Assembly (NCBI GenBank): GCA_021463315.1
Contig: JAJTXO010000085.1
Location: forward strand, 1-10,665
Direction of reading: 5' to 3'
From: Caldilineales bacterium
GTDB lineage: Bacteria > Chloroflexota > Anaerolineae > JAAEKA01
DNA length: 10,665 nucleotides
In this document: in pieces, positions 5,989-10,665 of the stretch
How the letters are laid out: every line of letters starts with the position of its first letter
Numbering within the stretch: position 1 is the first letter of the stretch
Notes under the pieces: model-generated
What the model saw: only the letters and a program-made list of their open reading frames with translations
The model's database searches: none
Told to the model about the DNA's origin: nothing
Translations under genes and position numbers: made by a program

Positions 5989-6903
5989 ATGCCTTTGTCA
6001 AATCTGACTCGAATTCGGTTGTTGTTTCTGGGTGTCGTGGCGTTGGTGCTCCTTACGGTCGGGACTGAAACTGCCGCTCTAGGTAGTTATGATGACTTTA
6101 GGATCGCTTCCACGCAGTTCCTGGTCGAAAGCCCCGTACCAGATCAGTCTCAGGCCATGCTCACAAATTGCTTGCCGGACGGCAATGAACCCAACGACAA
6201 CCCCGCCCAGGCAACGGCCTCGACTTCATCCATGGAAGCGAATCTCCACGCTCCAGGCGATGTTGACTGGTATCGATACAACGCGATCGGAGGAATGTGG
6301 CATTCAGTAGGTGTGGACAGAGTACCGGTTCCTTATAACCTGGAGGTATACAACGAATCCAACGGTCAGTTAGTCACAAATAGCCTCCCATCGAAGAACA
6401 TTGCGATGCCTGATCCCTATAATTACGCGCATTGGTTTGCTGCCGGCACTGGATCCTATCTGATTAAGGTTGCGTCCCCTACTCAGGCTGCTGGGTTTCA
6501 CACATGCGGCACCAGCAGCTACACGATAAGATTTCAGGCCAGAACAGATCACCCAGTAGGAGGAATATTCCAAATCAAAGGTTTGGTCTACCACGATGAC
6601 AACTTTAGTAGTGACTGGCAGGTTGAAGAACCACCGATTGAGGCCGTCACGGTGAGGCTACTGAGACCTGATGGTAGTGTTGTGGCCACGCAGTTGACCC
6701 GTAGTGATGGGGTCTTTCACTTCACAGACATAGCAGCAGGGCTGTATGCAGTGGAACAGGCAGACTCAAGTGGCTTTGTGTCAACAACCTCCAATCGGGT
6801 GATCGTTGAACTGTTTCGAGATCGGGTGGTGTACTTCGGAGACTACTATTTGCCATCCAGAGGCAGTCTTCAGTTCCTTCCACTGCAATTGAAACAACGA
6901 TGA
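5989..6903 (+). CDS. Secreted protein with a PPC-like domain and an SdrD B-like/Cna-B-like beta-sandwich domain
   Basis: The product is 304 aa from ATG 5989, supported by AAGGAGAG starting at 5974; an in-frame TTG at 5902 would only add a non-hydrophobic extension before the signal peptide. Residues 1-30 are a typical signal peptide (RIR followed by LLFLGVVALVLLTVG, then TETAALG). Residues about 61-185 resemble a bacterial pre-peptidase C-terminal (PPC) domain: GNEPNDNPAQA, then the marker DVDWYRY (91-97), and GTGSYLIKV. Residues about 192-285 resemble an SdrD B/Cna-B-type domain: IKGLVYHDDN, VRLLRPDGSVV, TRSDGVFHFTDIAAGLYAV. No catalytic motif is seen, so a surface-exposed or binding role is likely. 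It ends in SLQFLPLQLKQR, a short hydrophobic-basic tail. The gene has clearly lower GC than its neighbours: 28 of 60 bases in 6301-6360 against 42 of 60 in 1981-2040. It stands alone between two repeat-rich gaps. Confidence 0.8.
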   Translation: MPLSNLTRIRLLFLGVVALVLLTVGTETAALGSYDDFRIASTQFLVESPVPDQSQAMLTNCLPDGNEPNDNPAQATASTSSMEANLHAPGDVDWYRYNAIGGMWHSVGVDRVPVPYNLEVYNESNGQLVTNSLPSKNIAMPDPYNYAHWFAAGTGSYLIKVASPTQAAGFHTCGTSSYTIRFQARTDHPVGGIFQIKGLVYHDDNFSSDWQVEEPPIEAVTVRLLRPDGSVVATQLTRSDGVFHFTDIAAGLYAVEQADSSGFVSTTSNRVIVELFRDRVVYFGDYYLPSRGSLQFLPLQLKQR

Positions 6904-6987
6904 CCAACTGTTTGCCGGCAAAAGTTGTACTGCACCACCGACTTCAGGCACAATTCAGTCCTAACTACGCCGCATATGACCAGGAAT

Positions 6988-7104
6988 GCCAACTTCAGTA
7001 CTTCACGATTGTTGTCTCACGCAAAGGCGCAAAGACCGCAAAGGGCAGAGATTCCTGGCATTTTTTACGGCTTTGCGTGAGAATCGTGAACTACTGAAGT
7101 TGGC
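6988..7104. repeat. Large inverted repeat with 'CTCACGCAAAG' arms
   Basis: The left arm starts GCCAACTTCAGTACTTCACG (6988) and runs through CTCACGCAAAG, ending about 7026. The right arm runs from CTTTGCGTGAGAATCGTGAA (7071) to TACTGAAGTTGGC (7104). They pair almost fully, with one C/G difference and a few unpaired bases (GTTGT against none). The loop includes GCGCAAAGACCGCAAAGGG, an iterated GCAAAG pattern that I recall from dispersed environmental repeats ('cgcaaaggcgcaaag'). Reading frames through it give Arg/Lys-rich peptides that should not be annotated as proteins. It could act as a bidirectional terminator; TTTTTT follows inside at 7061-7066. Confidence 0.85.
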
Positions 7105-7122
7105 ACTTTTTTGCGCAAGAAC
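7104..7122 (+). repeat. Short direct repeat, left member
   Basis: CACTTTTTTGCGCAAGAAC matches CACTTTTGCGCAAGAAC at 7278-7294 except for two extra Ts. The pair, 174 bp apart, brackets the hairpin at 7141-7157 and the GC-rich block at 7165-7243. The first member abuts the inverted repeat that ends at 7104. Confidence 0.75.
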
Positions 7123-7140
7123 TGTAGTAGTCATACAGAT

Positions 7141-7157
7141 GGTGCATGAATTGCACC
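7141..7157. repeat. Small hairpin GGTGCA-TGAAT-TGCACC
   Basis: A perfect 6-bp stem with a 5-nt loop. Similar 'gtgcaattcattgcacc' palindromes are known to me as dispersed intergenic sequences. It lies in the block bracketed by the short direct repeats. Confidence 0.6.
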
Positions 7158-7164
7158 GATCTCC

Positions 7165-7243
7165 AGGGCGTCCTTTGCGCAGCACCCGGGAGTGGGCGCC
7201 CGGCTCTGGCGGTCGCCTCGCACCTGACCCGGCGAGGACGCCT
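7165..7243. other. GC-rich structured block of unknown nature
   Basis: GGCGTCCT (7167-7174) pairs with AGGACGCC (7235-7242) as a closing stem. Inside are CCGGG/CCCGG (7186-7190 and 7198-7202), the palindrome GGGCGCCC (7194-7201) and CCTCG/CGAGG (7216-7220 and 7233-7237, competing with the closing stem). The block is much richer in GC than the flanking intergenic DNA. It could be a structured RNA, a degenerate repeat or part of the mobile-looking segment bounded by the direct repeats. I do not recognise an RNA family. Confidence 0.4.
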
Positions 7244-7277
7244 AGCGATCAGGGTTGCAAGATCCTTTTGACCGGAA

Positions 7278-7294
7278 CACTTTTGCGCAAGAAC
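7278..7294 (+). repeat. Short direct repeat, right member
   Basis: CACTTTTGCGCAAGAAC, the partner of 7104-7122. The remaining sequence up to the next repeat (7295-7366) shows nothing I can name. Confidence 0.75.
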
Positions 7295-7366
7295 CGGCTT
7301 TCTGTGTGCCTAGTCACGTGTTCTGAACTGAAATCGGCCCTAAATCGGCTCATATAGATTCCTGTC

Positions 7367-7465
7367 GTGTCATCTCAATAAACCGGGGTCGAGACTTCCG
7401 AAGTCTGCGCAGGTTTGTTCAAAACGAGCTCACAGTCCATAGGACTTCGGAAGTCTTCCCCAATC
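7367..7465 (-). repeat. Palindromic interspersed repeat, copy 3 (inner subtype, inverted)
   Basis: Read on the minus strand it runs from GATTGGGGAAGACTTCC to TTTATTGAGATGACAC over 99 bp, the same length as the matching part of copy 2. One dyad carries a change (GAAGTCC in place of GAAGTCT), which weakens one palindrome. The extended left terminus seen in copy 2 (GTATCATCTCAATA) is absent: the sequence beyond GATT is unrelated. It lies about 86 bp upstream of the promoter candidate for the LuxR gene. Confidence 0.93.
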
Positions 7466-7550
7466 AGCAGCCTATCCCCAACTCGCCAACGAAGATAGCG
7501 GCGGCCTTGGCTTACGCGGCGATACGGTTGTCATCCGACAGGACAGTCTT

Positions 7551-7578
7551 TTGTCACCTTGGGCGTTTCGTGGATAAT
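7551..7578 (+). promoter_or_regulatory. Promoter candidate for the LuxR/MalT-like gene
   Basis: TTGTCA (7551-7556) and GATAAT (7573-7578) are separated by 16 bp; each matches the sigma70 consensus at 5 of 6 positions. It would give a leader of about 100 nt before ATG 7684. Confidence 0.5.
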
Positions 7579-7647
7579 GGGGCAAACCAGGCAGTAGCGT
7601 TTCGCACTTGCACCCCCTGCGTGTGTTTGTTGGCATAGACCGGGGCT

Positions 7648-7674
7648 GTTGCGACAACGCGATCTGCCCAGATC
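7648..7674 (+). promoter_or_regulatory. Two small hairpins in the leader just before the LuxR gene
   Basis: GTTG-CGA-CAAC (7648-7658) and GATCT-GCCC-AGATC (7661-7674) are adjacent and end 9 bp before the start codon. No Shine-Dalgarno-like sequence is seen between them and the ATG. They may affect translation initiation; chance is also possible for stems this short. Confidence 0.3.
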
Positions 7675-7683
7675 CTTCGTCCC

Positions 7684-10440
7684 ATGCCCCACGAGTCCTC
7701 CACCCTGATCACAACTAAGCTCAACCGGCCGCTGGTTGTCGGCGACCACGTCGAGCGGCCGCGCCTGCTCGACCAGATGCAGAGCGGCCTTGCCCGGCCG
7801 CTGACTCTGGTCTGCGCCGGGGCCGGCTTTGGCAAGACCACGCTGGTCAGCACCTGGCTTGCCGCGCTGGAGGAAACGGGGAGAGCGGCGCCGAGGCCTG
7901 TGCGCACGGCCTGGCTTTCGCTGGACGCCCAGGACAGCGACCTGGCCGGCTTCATCACCTACTTCGTCGCCGCGCTGCGCACCATGTTCGCCGACGCGTG
8001 CAGCCGCACCCTGGAGCTGGTTCAGACGCGCACAACGCCGCCCCTGGACCTGGTGGCAGCCTCCCTGATCAACGAGATCGTGCTGTTGGCCGAGCCCTTC
8101 GTGCTGGTGTTGGACGATTTCGACGCCGTCGCAGGCGCAGAGGCGCCAGATCTGCTCAACCGGCTGTTGCAACACTGGCCCCCCTCCATGCATCTGGTGT
8201 TGATCTCGCGTCACAGCCCAGCCTTGCCGCTGGCGCGGCTGCGCGCCCAAGGCCGGATCAGCGAAATCCGCAGCAATGCGCTGCGCTTCACGCCGCAGGA
8301 GACGGCGGCCTACCTGGCGCTGGCGCGGGCAGCGCCGCTCAGCCAGCCAGCCATGGCCGCGCTGGAGCAGCGAGTCGAGGGCTGGGTCGCTGGTCTGCAA
8401 CTGGCTGTGCTCGCCTTGCGCTCGATGAGCGACGCCGAAATCGACGAGGCGATTGGCACGGTGGCCAGGAATGACGCTGTGCAATACCTGGTCGATGAGG
8501 TCCTCTTAAGGCAGCCGCTGCCCATTCAGACCTTTTTGCTCAGGACGTCGATCCTCGACCGTTTTTGCGCCCCGCTTTGTGATGCCATCGCTGCTGACGT
8601 CGATGGCGCGCTGCCGGCGCAGGAGAGTCTGGCCTGGCTCGAGCACGCTGATCTGTTTCTCGTGCCGATGGACCCTCAGCGAACGTGGTATCGCTTCCAT
8701 CAACTGTTCCAGGAGATGCTGCACCAACGGTTAACAGAGCGACTTGATTCCGCGGCGGTGCTCGACCTGCATCGCCGGGCGGCCCAATGGTTGGCTGCCA
8801 ACGGGCTGGCCGAAGAGGCGTTGCACCATTTTCTGACAGCCGGCGAGCTGGAGCAAGCCGTCAGGTTGATGGTGGCTACGCTGTGCGACGTTCTCAACCG
8901 CGAGGAGTGGCCGAGGATGGAGCGCTGGCTGCGTCTGCTGCCCGAGGCGACCGTAGCGGATCATCCCTGGCTCCTGCTGATCAGAGTTTGGTCCCTGCAT
9001 TGGTCCTGGCAGCTTGAGGCCCTGGCCCCGGTGCTTGACCAAATCGAAAGGCTGATCGCTGAGAGGGACAGACGCTCGCTGCCTACCTACCAGGGGGGCG
9101 ATCTGGCCGCGCTGCGCGGGCAAGTTCTGTTGCACCGTGCGCAAATTGCCTTCATGTTCAACCAGCCGGCCCACGCCCTGGCCCTCTGCCAGGAAGCGTT
9201 GGCGCTCCTGCCTGCAGCGTGGCTGCATGGGCGCGGCAGCGTCATGCTCTATACCGGCATGAGCATGCAGGCCTTGGGCCGGGGCGACGAAGTCGAGCGA
9301 CTGTTGCGCAGCCAGTATGAGAGCCTGGGCGACAAGGCAAACAACTATGCCGTCCGGCTTCTTTTTGGGCTGACGGTGGTTCATTATCAAACGGGCGAGA
9401 TGGAGCTGGCCAGGCAGGCTGCCCAAGGGATGCTCCATCAAGCGATCCGCAGCCGCTTGCCGGTGTTGCAAGGTTGGGCTCGGTTCTTGCTGGGCAGGGT
9501 CCATTACGATTGGAATGACCTGGACCGGGCGGGCGACTATTTCGGCGAGCTGGTCGATATGCGCTACGTCATCCACGCCCATGCCGCGCGCAACGGTTTG
9601 GTCGGTCTGGCGCTAACCCTCCACGCGCAGGGCCAGGACGCCGAGGCTTCGGAAACCCTGGAGCTGCTCAGCCGTTTCGATCTGGATCTCATCGGCCATG
9701 AGACCGACGACACGCGTGCCTTGCAGGCCCGATTGGCGCTGGCGCAGGGCGACGTGGCCAGCGCTGGCCGCTGGGCCGACTCGATTTCCGGGTCGGCGCC
9801 AGACCGGCCCTTGATCTGGATGCAGTCGCCACACCTCGTCAGGGCGCAGGTCCTGTTGGCCCGGGGCGGCCCGTCCGACATCGCGTTGGCGCGCGAGAGC
9901 GCCGATGCTGTCTACGAGATCGCCCAGCGAACCACCAGCGTGCCCTTCATGATTGCTGGCCTGGCGGTGCGTGCGCTGGCGCTCGACGTCGCAGGGCAGG
10001 CCGGCGCGGCCCAGGCCGCGCTGCAACAGGCGGTCGAGCTGGCGCAGCGCGGCGGCTTTCTTCGGGTCTTCGTCGATCTGGGGACGCCCATGCAGAAGCT
10101 GTTGGCCGGGCGCCTCTCACATGGCCCCCTCGGCGAGACCGTCCAGCGGATTCTGGCCGCGTTTCCCCACCATCCTGTTGCCGAGCGCCCGGTTGCGCCC
10201 CTCGCGCCGAGGTGGGTGCGCGACGGCGACTACGTGGTGGAGCCTCTGACCATGCGCGAACTGGAGATCTTGGCGCTGCTGCGCGAGCCGTTGAGCGGCA
10301 AGGAGATCGCCAATAGCCTCTTCATCTCCATCACCACCTTCAAGCGTCACACCGCCAACATCTATGGCAAACTCAACGTTCATCGTCGGCGGGAGGCAGT
10401 GAACGTTGCCGAGTCTCTGGACCTTCTCCCTCGCCGCTGA
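7684..10440 (+). CDS. MalT-like (LAL-type) ATP-dependent LuxR family transcriptional activator
   Basis: The product is 918 aa, the size expected of large MalT/LAL regulators. The N-terminal lead ITTKLNRP...VERPRLLDQM is typical and supports the ATG at 7684 despite no clear ribosome binding site. Walker A is GAGFGKTT (46-53) and Walker B is FVLVLDDF (139-146). LVLISRHSPALPLARLRAQG (171-190) and VEGWVAGLQLAVLALR are family-typical NTPase-module stretches. The middle, about 350-830, is helical and TPR-like, the likely ligand or partner sensor. Residues about 855-918 form the LuxR HTH, with MRELEILALL, SGKEIANSLFIS, and the recognition-helix region TTFKRHTANIYGKL. Proteins of this type oligomerise with ATP and an inducer, then activate transcription. 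Neither inducer nor target is shown by the sequence. It is a single-gene unit, co-directional with the secreted protein gene but separated from it by 780 bp. Confidence 0.95.
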   Translation: MPHESSTLITTKLNRPLVVGDHVERPRLLDQMQSGLARPLTLVCAGAGFGKTTLVSTWLAALEETGRAAPRPVRTAWLSLDAQDSDLAGFITYFVAALRTMFADACSRTLELVQTRTTPPLDLVAASLINEIVLLAEPFVLVLDDFDAVAGAEAPDLLNRLLQHWPPSMHLVLISRHSPALPLARLRAQGRISEIRSNALRFTPQETAAYLALARAAPLSQPAMAALEQRVEGWVAGLQLAVLALRSMSDAEIDEAIGTVARNDAVQYLVDEVLLRQPLPIQTFLLRTSILDRFCAPLCDAIAADVDGALPAQESLAWLEHADLFLVPMDPQRTWYRFHQLFQEMLHQRLTERLDSAAVLDLHRRAAQWLAANGLAEEALHHFLTAGELEQAVRLMVATLCDVLNREEWPRMERWLRLLPEATVADHPWLLLIRVWSLHWSWQLEALAPVLDQIERLIAERDRRSLPTYQGGDLAALRGQVLLHRAQIAFMFNQPAHALALCQEALALLPAAWLHGRGSVMLYTGMSMQALGRGDEVERLLRSQYESLGDKANNYAVRLLFGLTVVHYQTGEMELARQAAQGMLHQAIRSRLPVLQGWARFLLGRVHYDWNDLDRAGDYFGELVDMRYVIHAHAARNGLVGLALTLHAQGQDAEASETLELLSRFDLDLIGHETDDTRALQARLALAQGDVASAGRWADSISGSAPDRPLIWMQSPHLVRAQVLLARGGPSDIALARESADAVYEIAQRTTSVPFMIAGLAVRALALDVAGQAGAAQAALQQAVELAQRGGFLRVFVDLGTPMQKLLAGRLSHGPLGETVQRILAAFPHHPVAERPVAPLAPRWVRDGDYVVEPLTMRELEILALLREPLSGKEIANSLFISITTFKRHTANIYGKLNVHRRREAVNVAESLDLLPRR

Positions 10441-10504
10441 CTCCCCGTCTCTTCCCATCGCGTCGATCTACAGCTTTTTTGATACTTGGGGAGGGTTATG
10501 CAAC

Positions 10505-10544
10505 GCGCCTGGCTGTGCTATCCTGGGTGTAATCACCCAGGCGC
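10505..10544 (+). terminator. Hairpin with alternative pairings downstream of the LuxR gene
   Basis: CCTGGGTG-TAAT-CACCCAGG (10522-10541) is a perfect 8-bp stem. Its right arm overlaps CCAGGCGC (10537-10544), which can instead pair with GCGCCTGG (10505-10512). TTTT follows at 10551-10554 after GCGCTGGGCG. It is a plausible but imperfect terminator. TTTTTT also occurs earlier at 10475-10480 without a good stem. Confidence 0.45.
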
Positions 10545-10568
10545 TGGGCGTTTTCAGCCGGTCTTGCA

Positions 10569-10665
10569 GTATCATCTCAAAAAACCGGGGTCGAGACTTC
10601 CGAAGTCTGCGCAGGTTTGTTCAAAACGAGCTCACAGTCCATAAGACTTCGGAAGTCTTCCCCCT
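10569..10665 (-). repeat. Palindromic interspersed repeat, copy 4 (outer subtype, inverted, cut by window edge)
   Basis: On the minus strand it reads AGGGGGAAGACTTCCGAAG to GGTTTTTTGAGATGATAC. The T-run, the G5 stretch and GAGCTC match copy 1, its inverted counterpart at the other window edge. Copy 4 ends at the last base of the window, so its outer terminus is not visible. Confidence 0.93.

Noticed and set aside
6986..7357. Open frame of 123 codons on the + strand after the secreted protein gene
   Set aside because: Its first part is a translation of the inverted repeat with the CGCAAAG motif, it spans both direct repeats, has no ribosome binding site and shows no recognisable domain.
3064..7465. 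Composite transposon bounded by repeat copies 2 and 3 (or 1 and 4)
   Set aside because: No transposase or cargo-type genes lie inside; UbiB and PF04020 genes look chromosomal. The paired arrangement is kept as a finding, not as a called mobile element.
7531..8484. Long minus-strand open frames opposite genes 1 and 5 (for example 271-1275, 1678-2442, 7531-8484, 8731-9582)
   Set aside because: They are antisense shadows with Gln/His/Arg-rich composition and no domains; the opposite strand encodes clear protein families.
1..10665. CRISPR array, tRNA, rRNA or classical riboswitch
   Set aside because: The repeats are kilobases apart rather than regularly spaced, and no tRNA- or rRNA-like sequence was recognised by reading either strand.

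Overview
The window is most likely a Chloroflexota chromosome fragment (Anaerolineae/Caldilineae-like). This is inferred, not proven. The reasons are high-GC coding DNA, a very large MalT/LAL-type LuxR regulator, a two-TM UbiB/AarF kinase, a secreted PPC plus SdrD-B-like protein ending in a hydrophobic 'FLPLQLKQR' tail, and intergenic spaces full of dispersed palindromic repeats. There is no rRNA, tRNA, CRISPR, integrase or transposase. Both window edges fall inside copies of one ~100-110 bp repeat, as expected if an assembly broke at a multicopy repeat.

Layout: 1-255 holds repeat copy 1 (+), a terminator-like hairpin and the leader of gene 1. Gene 1 (256-2967) encodes a membrane protein joining an N-terminal four-TM PF04020/YvlD 'phage holin family' module, a large alkaline-phosphatase-superfamily (NPP-like) catalytic domain with all expected metal and nucleophile positions, and a C-terminal Yip1-like multi-TM domain. 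The gap 2968-3223 holds repeat copy 2 (+) with extra copies of its terminal motif. Gene 2 (3224-3907) is a second, stand-alone PF04020 protein. Gene 3 (3916-5655), 8 bp downstream, is a UbiB/AarF (ABC1) atypical kinase. The gap 5656-5988 holds a 23-bp-arm dispersed hairpin and a weak promoter candidate. Gene 4 (5989-6903) is a secreted two-domain protein of clearly lower GC. The gap 6904-7683 has no credible gene; it holds a near-perfect inverted repeat with ~38-nt arms, short direct repeats around a GC-rich structured block, repeat copy 3 (-) and a promoter candidate. Gene 5 (7684-10440) is a 918-aa LuxR/MalT-like ATP-dependent transcriptional activator. After it come a hairpin and repeat copy 4 (-), cut by the window end.

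Genes 1-3 share direction and form a plausible membrane-associated unit: two PF04020 membrane proteins, a membrane-tethered phosphoesterase and a lipid-linked UbiB kinase. A shared role in envelope or isoprenoid lipid metabolism is a hypothesis. The regulator and the secreted protein appear to be separate transcription units.

The most unusual feature is the repeat family. The four copies form two nested inverted pairs. Outer copies 1 and 4 share one sequence subtype, and inner copies 2 and 3 share another. Each copy is a long inverted repeat whose two arms are themselves 15-nt dyads. It looks like a MITE or other non-autonomous palindromic element.
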